A stretch of 52,836 bases of DNA. Source: an uncultured Pirellula sp. (GTDB lineage: Bacteria > Planctomycetota > Planctomycetia > Pirellulales > Pirellulaceae). The stretch lies in the NCBI GenBank assembly GCA_903930765.1, contig CAIYZV010000255.1:1-52836 (forward strand), written 5' to 3'. Both the position numbers and the translations under genes were made by a program. Shown one piece after another: positions 20,832-30,366 of this stretch; position 1 is the first letter of the stretch, and every line of letters begins with the position of its first letter. The notes beneath the pieces are model-generated. The model did no database searches, was not told the DNA's origin, and worked only from the letters and a program-made list of their open reading frames with translations.

Positions 20832-22106
20832 CTACGCGAACAGATCCTTGATCAATTTACCGCTGTTAGCAATCTTCATCGGGCGACCATTCTTGCTCGT
20901 GAAGGTTGTTTCGAGGGAAATCCCGAGAGCGTGACATACCGAAGCCATCAAATCTTCCGACGAGTATGGCTCGCCGACAACTTCGGTACCATCTTCATTG
21001 GTCGCACCAACCGCTTGGCCACCCTTGATTCCGGCCCCACCGACCACGACGCTCCAAGCTCGTGCCCAGTGATCACGGCCTGCATCTGCATTGATTCGAG
21101 GCGTGCGGCTGAACTCACCCATCCAAATGATGCAGGTATCTTCGAGCAAGCCCCTGTCGGAAAGGTCGGATGTCAGCGCAGCCATGGCCTTGTCCAATAC
21201 AGGCAATCGATCGTTCTGAAGCGTACGGAAGATGTTTTGGTGATTGTCCCAACCACCTAGATCAACCTCGACGAACGGCACGCCAGCTTCCACCAAGCGG
21301 CGAGCCAACAAGCAACCTTGGCCGAAGCCATTCTTGCCATACATCTCTTTCATCGCCTCTGTCTCTTTATCGACTTGGAACGCTTCCATTTGCTTGCTCG
21401 TGAGCAAATCAAACGTCTTGCCGAGAACCTTTCGGTGATCTTCGAGCACGCTTCCTCGCTTCTGAGCGATGAACGAGTTCTCGATCGTTTCGAGAGCAAC
21501 CCGGCGTTGCATCAATCGATCGTTGTCGACGCTCATTTCCAAATTGCGAACACGTCCATTGCTGGTGACGTTGAACGGCGCCCATGCCATCCCCAAGAAC
21601 CCTGGACCTTCGCTGGCTCCCCCGACCGAAACGAAGGGAGGGATTTCCAATTCGGGTCGTTGCGAAATCACTTCGTGTGAAATCACTGAGCCATAGCTCG
21701 GATAATCGACGTTCGCATCGGGAACATAGCCCGTGTGCATGTAGTAGCGACCGCGATTGTGATCGGCTTCGCGAGTGCTCATCGATCGAACGATCGCCAT
21801 ATGGTGCATTTGCTGCGCCATCATCGGCATATGCTCACTGATGAGAACATCTCCAGACGTACTGATCTGCTTGAACTCGCCACCGTTATCGGTTCCCGGC
21901 TTCAAATCCCAGATATCCATGCTCGAAGGGCCGCCACCCATCCACAACAGAATGCAGGACTTGCGGCTCTTCTTCAACTCGTCGGCATGCACGCGGAGCG
22001 AGTGACCGAACGACAAGGAAGCTCCCATCATCGCCCCAGCCCCTGCCGCGTGAGACATGAAGTGCCGTCGTGTCATTCCACTGGGTGTTACATATCGATT
22101 CCACAT
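20832..22106 (-). CDS. DUF1501 domain-containing protein (Tat signal)
   Basis: TRRHFMSHAAGAGAMMG Tat-type N-terminus; SCILLWMGGGPSSMDIWDLKPG; VDLGGWDNHQNIF; IWMGEFSRTPRIN. Confidence 0.95.
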   Translation of the reverse strand: MWNRYVTPSGMTRRHFMSHAAGAGAMMGASLSFGHSLRVHADELKKSRKSCILLWMGGGPSSMDIWDLKPGTDNGGEFKQISTSGDVLISEHMPMMAQQMHHMAIVRSMSTREADHNRGRYYMHTGYVPDANVDYPSYGSVISHEVISQRPELEIPPFVSVGGASEGPGFLGMAWAPFNVTSNGRVRNLEMSVDNDRLMQRRVALETIENSFIAQKRGSVLEDHRKVLGKTFDLLTSKQMEAFQVDKETEAMKEMYGKNGFGQGCLLARRLVEAGVPFVEVDLGGWDNHQNIFRTLQNDRLPVLDKAMAALTSDLSDRGLLEDTCIIWMGEFSRTPRINADAGRDHWARAWSVVVGGAGIKGGQAVGATNEDGTEVVGEPYSSEDLMASVCHALGISLETTFTSKNGRPMKIANSGKLIKDLFA

Positions 22107-22228
22107 AGTTCAATCTCGCTTGATCTGCCAAAAACGGCCGCCTAAAAAAACCTTGAATCAAAGGATCGCCAATGCACACCCGATGTCCACCTACAAGGTG
22201 CACGCAGGACACGTCACGGCGAGTACTG

Positions 22229-23989
22229 TTAGTGATTGAAAATAAACTCGTTGCTGTTCAAGATCGCCCACCACATGTCTTGCAACATGCCGCCGACCTC
22301 ACCCTTCCTCGCTGCCAATATCTGAGTTGCTACCGTCAACTCCTCAGGCTTGGGCTTGCGCCCTAGCCCCGCGATGAACAGATACTGGACCTTATCCTGC
22401 GGAGCGGCCCGATTCTGACTCAGTTGATGCAACCAAGTACCTGGTTCGAGCGATATCGCCTCTCGAATCAACTCCCCATTGAACATCATCAAGCTCTGCG
22501 GAATCGAGCCGTTGAACGTCGTCGTTTCATCCCCCTCGTCCGTACCGAAGGCGACGATAAACTGACGCATCCAATCCTCGCGCCGACGTTGTTGCTCCTC
22601 CAAATTTCCCTTTCGATTGGCTTGTGTCGCAACGGCCAACGAGGTGTACAACTGCTCCGCAGACATTTGTCGCGTGTAGAAATGAGAGAACTTCGGCAAC
22701 TCCCCAACACTCGGATCGTCGCTCTCGTTCTCCTTGCCAATCTTCGATGTCAACTGATACGGCTTGGACATAGCAATCCATACCATCAACTGCTTCAAGT
22801 CGTAGCTCGAGTTCCTAAAATCCTTTGCCAATTGCTCGAATAGCTCAATGTGCGATACTGGGCTGTGCGGCCCTAAATCGTCGATCGGCTTTGTAAAGCC
22901 ATACCCCAAGAAGTGGGACCAAACTCGGTTCACGATCGCCTTATCCAGGAAGTCGCTCTCCATCATCATCTTTCCGAGCTCTTCCCGACGGTTTACTTCG
23001 CTCACGTACCCGCTCTTGCCGATCGCAGTTCCATCGATAAAAACAGGATAAGCAACCTTGGTCACACCATTTCGCAACTGGTAGTAGATCTCCGCCTTAT
23101 CAGGATGCGACCCTTCACCCGCAAAGTCTTCGTTTACCAATTCCACGAAGTTGATATCGTTGGTCCCCTTGGTGTACCGACGCAGTGCGCGCGATTGGCG
23201 GAAGAACGCGTTGAACTCCCAGAACTTCTGTTGCTTCCACTGATTGAATGGATGGTTGTGACATTGAGTGCATTGGACCTGGAGGCCTAAGAAAATCTTT
23301 GAGACCGCAGCCGTCGCTTGAACGCCATTCTCTTCGTTCACCTTCATCGCTAAGAAATTGGCCGCACCGTTGAAACCTTCTGTCCCGGGTTTGGTAGTCC
23401 CTGTGGCGGTGACCAACTCGTACACCATTGTGTTGTAAGGCTTGTTGTTCGCGAACGAATCTCGCAGATACTTGTTCATCCCTTGGCGATCTATCAACGA
23501 CCGCTCTTCCATCCCACCGTTGCGACCGATCAAGGTATTGGTCCAGATCGTCGACCAATGGGCTGCATACTCCTCCGTGTACTGGTCGTCGTTGAGGAGT
23601 TTGTTCACCAGCGTGTACCGTTTGTCCGGCGACTTGTCCTTCGCGAACTCGGAGAACTCCTCAAAGCTAGGGATGCGTCCGATCAAATCCAAATAGACCC
23701 GGCGGCACCACTTGATCTCATCCTCCACCGCCGATGGCTTGATCTTGGCATCCGCCCAAGCCGACTCCATCGCCTTGTCGATCTTCTCGACCTGTGGCGG
23801 AAGCACCGCCCGCTTGCTCGCGCGACCAGCGGGAGCCGAAGCCCCTTCCGTCGCTTGGAAGGCGCACACGGCCGACGCCAGCCCCAACCAACCCAAAACT
23901 GCCGCACCCAAAACCACTCGGATCGTTCGGGCGAACATGGTTCGTTGCATACGATGAATCGATCGCATGAAGAGCTGAATCGATCGCAT
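22229..23989 (-). CDS. DUF1549/DUF1553 domain-containing protein
   Basis: CRRVYLDLIGRIPSFEEFSEF...; VQCTQCHNHPFNQWKQQKFWEFNAFF; FLDKAIVNRVWSHFLGYGFTKPIDDLGPHSPVSH. Confidence 0.95.
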   Translation of the reverse strand: MRSIQLFMRSIHRMQRTMFARTIRVVLGAAVLGWLGLASAVCAFQATEGASAPAGRASKRAVLPPQVEKIDKAMESAWADAKIKPSAVEDEIKWCRRVYLDLIGRIPSFEEFSEFAKDKSPDKRYTLVNKLLNDDQYTEEYAAHWSTIWTNTLIGRNGGMEERSLIDRQGMNKYLRDSFANNKPYNTMVYELVTATGTTKPGTEGFNGAANFLAMKVNEENGVQATAAVSKIFLGLQVQCTQCHNHPFNQWKQQKFWEFNAFFRQSRALRRYTKGTNDINFVELVNEDFAGEGSHPDKAEIYYQLRNGVTKVAYPVFIDGTAIGKSGYVSEVNRREELGKMMMESDFLDKAIVNRVWSHFLGYGFTKPIDDLGPHSPVSHIELFEQLAKDFRNSSYDLKQLMVWIAMSKPYQLTSKIGKENESDDPSVGELPKFSHFYTRQMSAEQLYTSLAVATQANRKGNLEEQQRRREDWMRQFIVAFGTDEGDETTTFNGSIPQSLMMFNGELIREAISLEPGTWLHQLSQNRAAPQDKVQYLFIAGLGRKPKPEELTVATQILAARKGEVGGMLQDMWWAILNSNEFIFNH

Positions 23990-24145
23990 GAAAAGCTTCC
24001 CTGACTGAAAAAAACATGAAAGACCGATAGGAGGTGGCGGATGTCCACATCTTTAGAGGACACCAATCAATAATTGTACTCAACTCCTTGAGACGCCGCT
24101 GACAAGTTTTCGAAGAGAAGGCATGCCGATTCGAAATTTCTTAAG

Positions 24146-24976
24146 TCAAGGTTCTACAAACGGTTCCGAAGGCCCAGGAGGGGGCACCGTTTCACGGGTG
24201 AGATTCTCCAACGCCTTGCGAAGTGGGCAATCCTCCATCAACGGTTTTCCAGCCCGATAGCGATCGAGCAAAAAGCGGGATTTTGCGGCCAATTCGCGAC
24301 GAACCTCGCGACGAGCACCACGTTGGCGAGGGATTTTCATGCCATCGTAAGCAGTCGTCTGATGCCGCATCCAAGCGATCACCGCGGACTCGGCTCGCTG
24401 CTCCACCGGTATCCGCTGCGTTCGGGCCACGGTCCCGCTCCCGACCGGTGTCGCATGTGCGGCGATTGCCGTCGCCATTCGTTTTTCGAGCCCGGCATAG
24501 GAAGGTGCGAACTTCAGGAATCTCGCTACTTCGGCCTCAAACTCGAGCACATAGTCACTCTGCTGTTCCGCACGACGCTCGGCCGCCTTTTCGAGTTTGA
24601 CCGCATAGCTAACCTTGGAACGCTCTTCGTCAATCTCACGCTTGACGGCAGAAATCACCTCCGATGGGGCCCACAAACCCTTGGAAAAAAGCTTGCGCCC
24701 AACTTTCTCTTGCACCAACCAGTGCTCCGCCCGAGCCTTCACCCGGCGAGTCCACATGGGATCCCCCGGAGGCAACAACACCCAACCGGCCGGAACGTCG
24801 ATAATCTTGCCCGACGCCCCCCGCACCGTTCGTTCCGATGGCCCCGGTTGATACACGTTGCTCGGGGGCGCTTTTTTGCTCGGGGAAGCTTTTACGATAG
24901 GGGGAGCTTTTGCGGAGGCCGAAACTGCTTTTCGAGTCATACAATCCCATCCACTAAATCCAGCGGGAAAATCCAC
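24146..24976 (-). CDS. DUF2293-like domain protein
   Basis: 276 aa; ESAVIAWMRHQTTAYDGMKIPRQRGARREVRRELAAKSRFLLDRYR resembles DUF2293; Lys/Ala/Pro-rich N-terminus. Confidence 0.6.
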   Translation of the reverse strand: MDFPAGFSGWDCMTRKAVSASAKAPPIVKASPSKKAPPSNVYQPGPSERTVRGASGKIIDVPAGWVLLPPGDPMWTRRVKARAEHWLVQEKVGRKLFSKGLWAPSEVISAVKREIDEERSKVSYAVKLEKAAERRAEQQSDYVLEFEAEVARFLKFAPSYAGLEKRMATAIAAHATPVGSGTVARTQRIPVEQRAESAVIAWMRHQTTAYDGMKIPRQRGARREVRRELAAKSRFLLDRYRAGKPLMEDCPLRKALENLTRETVPPPGPSEPFVEP

Positions 24977-25158
24977 CGGGCACGCGTTGAACCACGCCTC
25001 ACATTACCGAACCGTCACATTGCTGGAACACCCCATCGCGGCGGACGATACGTTCCTGCAGACGCCATCAACCGAACGTGACACCATCCACCCATGCAGG
25101 CCACCCATGCAGGCCATACTTGCAGGAGGAACAGTGCCGCTGGAATCCTGTGTCGGCC

Positions 25159-26283
25159 TTAGTTGCCAATACCCTTCAATCGCTCCGCAGCGATGGCTTT
25201 TGATTCGGCCATAACGTCTTTGACGAGAACAGGGACGCCCCCTCCGTCAGACGACTTTTGTGCCGCTTGGATAAAAGCCATGATCTCGACCGATTCTTCC
25301 GGCGACACCGGAGACACACCGCCAGCAAAAAACTCGGCAACCCGCCGCACTAACGGTTCGTAACCTTCGTACTTGGCGTCGTTCTCGATGAAATCGGCAC
25401 CGAAAACGGTCAGCCCGTATCCAGCCGATCCGTTCCGGATCCCCCGGAAAACGCCGATGCGCCCCCCCTCCCAATTCCCAACCACCACATCGGTACCTTC
25501 CGATTTGGTTCGCGTGACCTGCTCGCACCCCGTCCCCATCGCCGTGTAAAGCGCCTCCACGCCGTGAATTCCATACCATGACAAATCGACATGATGAGCC
25601 TCCAAAGCGCACGGACTCCATGCGTGCGCACCGAGGATCTTCCGGTCCACTCGCTCGCGGTAGCGGTAGATGGTCGGTGTAAATCGCAAGCTCGACGAGG
25701 TGAACCACGGTGTTTTGGTCTTTGCACCCAACTCTGCAATCGCAATGGCATCCGCCAGATCTGCTGCCAGCGGTTTGTCGATGAAAAGCCGCTTCCCCGA
25801 GGCCAAAACGGGGGCAGCTTGACGAAGGTGCGTCCGACCATCGAGGCTATGCAAGATCACCGCATCAACCTTGGGTAGCAACGCTTCGACACTTCCTACC
25901 ATCTCAACACCGGAAGCCTTCAGCTCTTGGGTGTACCCTTCGACCCGGTCAGCACTCGATGGAATATCTGGGCTTCCTCCCGGAAACGCCGCCACAACTT
26001 GCAACCTGGAAACCGGGCTACCAGCTACCGCCTCCCGAATAATCTTGGCAAAGGCGCCGGCGTGCGATGTGTCCAAACCAATCAATCCGACCCGGATTTT
26101 TTCCCCCTCAGACAATTTCTCAATCTCCTCAGCTGCGACCATCATCGGCGTACCCACCACCAAAATCCCAATCGACAATAGGCAACCACGAACCAAACGC
26201 GCGAGGAAGCGACTCCCCGTAGGCCCAAATGGTTCGGTAAAACATTCGCTACGAAACCTCAACTCAACAGGGATTTGCAACAT
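25159..26283 (-). CDS. Gfo/Idh/MocA family oxidoreductase
   Basis: ORF 25159..26439; likely start at 26283 (MLQIPVELRF... with signal/TM). IRVGLIGLDTSHAGAFAKI, VEALLPKVDAVILHSLDGRTH, KRLFIDKPLAADLADAI. Confidence 0.85.
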   Translation of the reverse strand: MLQIPVELRFRSECFTEPFGPTGSRFLARLVRGCLLSIGILVVGTPMMVAAEEIEKLSEGEKIRVGLIGLDTSHAGAFAKIIREAVAGSPVSRLQVVAAFPGGSPDIPSSADRVEGYTQELKASGVEMVGSVEALLPKVDAVILHSLDGRTHLRQAAPVLASGKRLFIDKPLAADLADAIAIAELGAKTKTPWFTSSSLRFTPTIYRYRERVDRKILGAHAWSPCALEAHHVDLSWYGIHGVEALYTAMGTGCEQVTRTKSEGTDVVVGNWEGGRIGVFRGIRNGSAGYGLTVFGADFIENDAKYEGYEPLVRRVAEFFAGGVSPVSPEESVEIMAFIQAAQKSSDGGGVPVLVKDVMAESKAIAAERLKGIGN

Positions 26284-26736
26284 GTCATGACCTTTCAACG
26301 GAACCCTTGCCGCTACCAAGCGAGCGTGGGCAATCAGCCAATGTTTAGGGAAGTACGGTGTAGGGAAGAACGGTGTAGGTAAGAACGCCAAGAGCCTTCG
26401 CTCGAACATGCCCCTTGCAAAGAACGGGGAGCTGCACAATATATCGCGAGAACCGCCAAGCAGTCACATGCCCGCAGGATCCTCCTCGATGAGGCCGAAC
26501 GAATTCCGGCCCCCAAAACCGCGAATGCGGCAGCTAAAGGAAGATAAGTCGCCGTTAGGCACACAATCGGTCCGAATAGGTGGGATCGGCCAGTTGCAAG
26601 GATCAGCAGGATTGGAGTTGCGTTGTGGGGAAAAGTCGTTACCATTCCGTGCTTCGAAGACTGTAGTTGGCCGAGTCGAGCGTGTAGTGAACGGCCTTGA
26701 GCATTGGTTGTCTGTTGTTTGTGAGTTGTTCTCTTC

Positions 26737-27006
26737 ATGACCGTTACGAAAGAGCGTAAGCAAGAAATCGTTAAAGAGTTTAGTAAGCACGAGAATGACA
26801 GCGGATCTGCTGACGTTCAAATCGCAATGCTCACTGAACGCATCAATAGCATGACCGGGCACATGCGGTCTGCGGTTCGAGATTATTCGAGCCGCCGAGG
26901 TCTGTTGAAGATGGTCAGCAAGCGGCGAAGTTTGTTGGACTACGTGCGAAAGCATGAGCCTCAGCGTTATCTCGAGCTGATCACGAAATTGAATATTCGT
27001 AAGTAG
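26737..27006 (+). CDS. rpsO: 30S ribosomal protein S15
   Basis: 89 aa: ...GSADVQIAMLTERINSMTGHMRSAVRDYSSRRGLLKMVSKRRSLLDYVRKHEPQRYLELITKLNIRK. Confidence 0.97.
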   Translation: MTVTKERKQEIVKEFSKHENDSGSADVQIAMLTERINSMTGHMRSAVRDYSSRRGLLKMVSKRRSLLDYVRKHEPQRYLELITKLNIRK

Positions 27007-27022
27007 CTCAATTGGCTTCGAC

Positions 27023-27052
27023 GGGCTGGTGTTTAGGTTCCAGCCCTGTTTT
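27023..27052 (+). terminator. Possible terminator/attenuator after rpsO
   Basis: GGGCTGG-N10-CCAGCCC followed by TGTTTTG. Confidence 0.55.
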
Positions 27053-27307
27053 GTTGCTGACTGAATCCGATCCTGGAATATTTGGTAGTTGTTGGATTCG
27101 GTGGCAGATGCGAACGTTGACTCGGAAATCGGCAGCGTGCAATGGCATGCGCCCTGAACGAGCTTGGCCGTTGGGGGGACCCGATGGCTTCCTTCGGTTT
27201 TGGTGTTATGATCCAGTTTTGGCGTTGGGATCAGCTTCGCTCACCACAAACGTTTTGGGGTTGAGGCGTCCTACACGCGGTGAGCAGGTACGAGCCTAGC
27301 CCGTGAT

Positions 27308-27402
27308 TTGTTGGCGAGTTGAGTTTTTGTTGGCGAGTTGAGTTTTTGTTGGCGAGTTGAGTTTTTGTTGGCGAGTTGAGTTTTTGTTGGCGAGTTGAGT
27401 TA
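27308..27402. repeat. 19-bp tandem repeat, 5 copies (TTGTTGGCGAGTTGAGTTT)
   Basis: Copies start at 27308, 27327, 27346, 27365 and 27384; only the last base of copy 5 differs. Confidence 0.97.
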
Positions 27403-27565
27403 TAGCGTTCCAGGTAGCTAGAACGCATCAAGATTTTTGGTAGGTAGTGTGGCTGAATGTGGTTCGATCGTTTATTCGATCGCTAGAGTTGGGATTTCTT
27501 AAGTCGGCATGATGCCCGAAGCTCGCCAGATTGGGGCGAGATTGCCGCTGCAGCTTGTTTTGTAG

Positions 27566-27605
27566 CTTGTGGTTGTTGGATTGATCTTGTGGTTGGTGGA
27601 TTGAT
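27566..27605. repeat. 20-bp tandem duplication (CTTGTGGTTGTTGGATTGAT x2, 1 mismatch)
   Basis: 27566-27585 and 27586-27605, in the pnp 5' leader. Confidence 0.9.
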
Positions 27606-27764
27606 ATCGAGTTGTTGTTTTTTGGTTTTTGGAATTGCGGGCAAGTGACCCTCGTTCGACCGTCGTTGCCATTCCTTTTCTCTTTTTTTGGCTTTTGGGA
27701 ATAGCCCATCCTTTCTAGTGGTTCTCTTTTTGTTGTGTCGTTGTGATTAAGGATTGAAATTGTC

Positions 27765-30134
27765 GTGAAGATTCGAGTTGAAAAACAAATTGGTGATTCT
27801 GTATTGTCTTTTGAAACCGGCCAGTTGGCCAAGCAGGCGACGAGCGCCGTGCTATGCCAGTATGGGGAGACGGTGGTCCTCAATGCTGCGACGTCAGGCC
27901 CATCTCGGCCTGGCACCGATTTTTTCCCGTTGACCTGCGATTATCGCGAGCGATTTGCGGCGGCTGGTAAATTCCCAGGTGGGTTCCTGAAACGAGAAGG
28001 TCGCCCGACGACCAAGGAGACGCTCACCAGCCGGTTGGTCGACCGTCCGATCCGCCCATTGTTCCCAGAAGGCTTCATCGATGAAGTCCAAATCCAGTCG
28101 ATCGTGCTCAGCAGCGACGCTCAAAACGACGCAGATGTTCTCGCGATGAACGGTGCGGCGTGCGCGCTGCTAGTGAGTACCTTGCCCTTCCAAGGCCCGA
28201 TCGCTTCGGTGCGAATCGGACGTGTCGAAGGAAAACTGCTGGCGTTCCCAACGGTTACCCAGTTGGATGAAAGCGATCTCGACATGATCGTCTCCGCCAA
28301 CGAGCGAGAAGTGGTCATGATCGAAGGTTTCTGCCATGAGATTTCCGAATCGGACATGGTGGAAGCGATCAAGTTCGCTCATGGAATTTGCCGTGAAGTG
28401 ATCGACCTGCAAAAGGAACTGCTCGAGAAGATCAAGCCGGTCAAGGTCCAGTTTGCCTCGCCAGACGATTCCGCGTTGATCGCGCAACTTAAGGACAAGT
28501 ACTACGATCGATTCCGCACGGCCAAGCAAACGGAGGGCAAACAAGCTCGCAACGAAACCTGTTCAGCCCTGCGAGATCTCGCGAAATCGGAAATGATTCC
28601 CGATTCAGCGGCTGAAGGTGCTCTCTGTCCGAACGTATTCGGTCGCGCATGGCACACACTTGAGAATCGGGTTGTTCGCGACTTGATCATGGCGGGAACG
28701 CGCAGCGACGGTCGAGACGCAACCAGCCTTCGAAACATTCACTGCGAAACCGACTTGCTCCCACGTACCCACGGAACAGCCTTGTTCCAACGGGGTGAGA
28801 CCCAAGCCTTCATCACCGTGACACTCGGTACCAACCGAGACGAGCAGCGGGTCGATGGCCTGATGGATGAGTACAGCAAAAAGTTCATGCTCGACTACAA
28901 CTTCCCTCCATTCTCCGTCGGTGAGTGCAAACCGAACCGCGGGCCTGGACGCCGTGAAATCGGACACGGAATGCTCGCCGAGCGATCGCTCGAACCCATT
29001 CTCCCAGACCCAGATGATTTCCCGTACACCATCCGCTTGATCAGCGACATCCTCGAGAGCAATGGCTCCTCCTCGATGGCCAGCGTTTGCGGTGGCTGCC
29101 TGGGATTGATGGCTGCTGGCGTTCCTATCACCAACCCTGTTGCTGGTATCAGCATCGGATTGGTTCGCGATAAAGAAGATCGCTTTGTTCTCCTCACCGA
29201 CATCCTCGGTGACGAAGACCATCACGGCGATATGGACTTCAAGATCGCCGGTACCCAAAACGGAATCACCGGGATCCAACTCGATCTCAAGATCGACGGG
29301 ATCAGCGAAGAAATCATTCGCGCATCGCTTAAACAAGCTCGCGAAGCACGGATGGAGATCCTGCGTAAGATGCTCACCTGCATTCCTCGCCCTCGCAGCG
29401 AGATCAGCCGCTACGCTCCGCGATTGCTCCGTACCAAAATCGATCCGGACAAGATCGGGTTGCTCATCGGCCCAGGTGGAAAGAATATCCGTTCGATCCA
29501 AGAGGACACCGGTGCGACGATCGATGTGGATGACGAAGGCAATGTAACCGTAGCTAGCTCCGATGCCGATGCAGCCCGCGCAGCTCTCAGCCGCGTGGAA
29601 GCATGCACAGCAACGGTACAGATCGGCAAGATCTACGACGGTGTCGTTACCAGCATTCGTGACTTCGGCGCGTTCGTCGAAATCCTCCCAGGAAAGGATG
29701 GCCTCTGCCACATCAGCGAACTGTCCAACGGGTACGTGGCCAACGTCGATGCGGTTTGCCGCGTCGGGGATCCAATGAAGGTTCTCGTCATCGATATCGA
29801 CGATCATGACCGCGTCAAACTCTCGCGACGCCGAGCCCTCGAAGAACTCGGTATCGAAGATGATCTAGCGACCGACGAAGAAGCACCACTCGATGATGAG
29901 TTCGTTGGTGATGAAGAAGGTGGCGAACGCTCGGACCGTGGTGGTGACCGTGGTGGTGATCGCGGTGAACGACGTCCTCGCGGTGGCGATGATCGCGGCG
30001 GAAGCGGTGGTGGCGGTGGCGGCGGTTTCCGACGTCGCGGCGGCCGTAGCGGAGGCGGAGGCGGTGGCGGTGGAGGTGGCGGTGGCGGACGCTCTCGCGG
30101 TGGACGCGGCGGCGATCGCGGTGACCGTCGCTAA
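27765..30134 (+). CDS. pnp: Polyribonucleotide nucleotidyltransferase (PNPase) with RGG/Gly-rich C-terminal tail
   Basis: GTG start; two RNase PH domains, KH (IGLLIGPGGKNIRSIQEDTGATIDVDD), S1 (GKIYDGVVTSIRDFGAFVEILPGKDGLCHISEL), gene order rpsO-pnp. Confidence 0.97.
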   Translation: MKIRVEKQIGDSVLSFETGQLAKQATSAVLCQYGETVVLNAATSGPSRPGTDFFPLTCDYRERFAAAGKFPGGFLKREGRPTTKETLTSRLVDRPIRPLFPEGFIDEVQIQSIVLSSDAQNDADVLAMNGAACALLVSTLPFQGPIASVRIGRVEGKLLAFPTVTQLDESDLDMIVSANEREVVMIEGFCHEISESDMVEAIKFAHGICREVIDLQKELLEKIKPVKVQFASPDDSALIAQLKDKYYDRFRTAKQTEGKQARNETCSALRDLAKSEMIPDSAAEGALCPNVFGRAWHTLENRVVRDLIMAGTRSDGRDATSLRNIHCETDLLPRTHGTALFQRGETQAFITVTLGTNRDEQRVDGLMDEYSKKFMLDYNFPPFSVGECKPNRGPGRREIGHGMLAERSLEPILPDPDDFPYTIRLISDILESNGSSSMASVCGGCLGLMAAGVPITNPVAGISIGLVRDKEDRFVLLTDILGDEDHHGDMDFKIAGTQNGITGIQLDLKIDGISEEIIRASLKQAREARMEILRKMLTCIPRPRSEISRYAPRLLRTKIDPDKIGLLIGPGGKNIRSIQEDTGATIDVDDEGNVTVASSDADAARAALSRVEACTATVQIGKIYDGVVTSIRDFGAFVEILPGKDGLCHISELSNGYVANVDAVCRVGDPMKVLVIDIDDHDRVKLSRRRALEELGIEDDLATDEEAPLDDEFVGDEEGGERSDRGGDRGGDRGERRPRGGDDRGGSGGGGGGGFRRRGGRSGGGGGGGGGGGGGRSRGGRGGDRGDRR

Positions 30135-30181
30135 GTGCGCTCGGTGGTAGTAAGTGCGCGCGGTGGTAGTCGCGGTGGTAG
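30132..30181. repeat. 19-bp tandem duplication plus 12-bp partial copy spanning the pnp stop codon
   Basis: TAAGTGCGCTCGGTGGTAG / TAAGTGCGCGCGGTGGTAG / TCGCGGTGGTAG. Confidence 0.9.
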
Positions 30182-30247
30182 TAAACTATGACCATCCGAA
30201 GCCACGTGGTCCAATGCCGGACAGTCCTCCGGCGAACATGATTTAAC

Positions 30248-30291
30248 ACCGACTGAGCGAGCGATTTTTCGCTCTCTCAGTCGGTTTTTTC
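30248..30291 (+). terminator. Rho-independent terminator downstream of pnp
   Basis: ACCGACTGAGCGAGCG-ATTTTT-CGCTCTCTCAGTCGGT-TTTTTC; 16-bp stem with one mismatch and U-tract. Confidence 0.92.
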
Positions 30292-30366
30292 TTCGAATGG
30301 ATTCGAATCGTATCCCGTTGATCTGATCCGAATAGGAACTTTTTCGAATCCCTGGTACTACCACCT

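Noticed and set aside
27308-27402. CRISPR array
   Set aside because: Repeats are directly contiguous with no spacers; no cas genes in the window.
27231-27431. Minus-strand 66-aa ORF with NSPTKTQLANKNSTRQQKL repeats
   Set aside because: Translation of the noncoding 19-bp tandem repeat; no upstream signals.
28605-29807. 400-aa antisense ORF opposite pnp
   Set aside because: Shadow ORF from codon bias in the highly conserved pnp frame; no recognisable domain and pnp is unambiguous.
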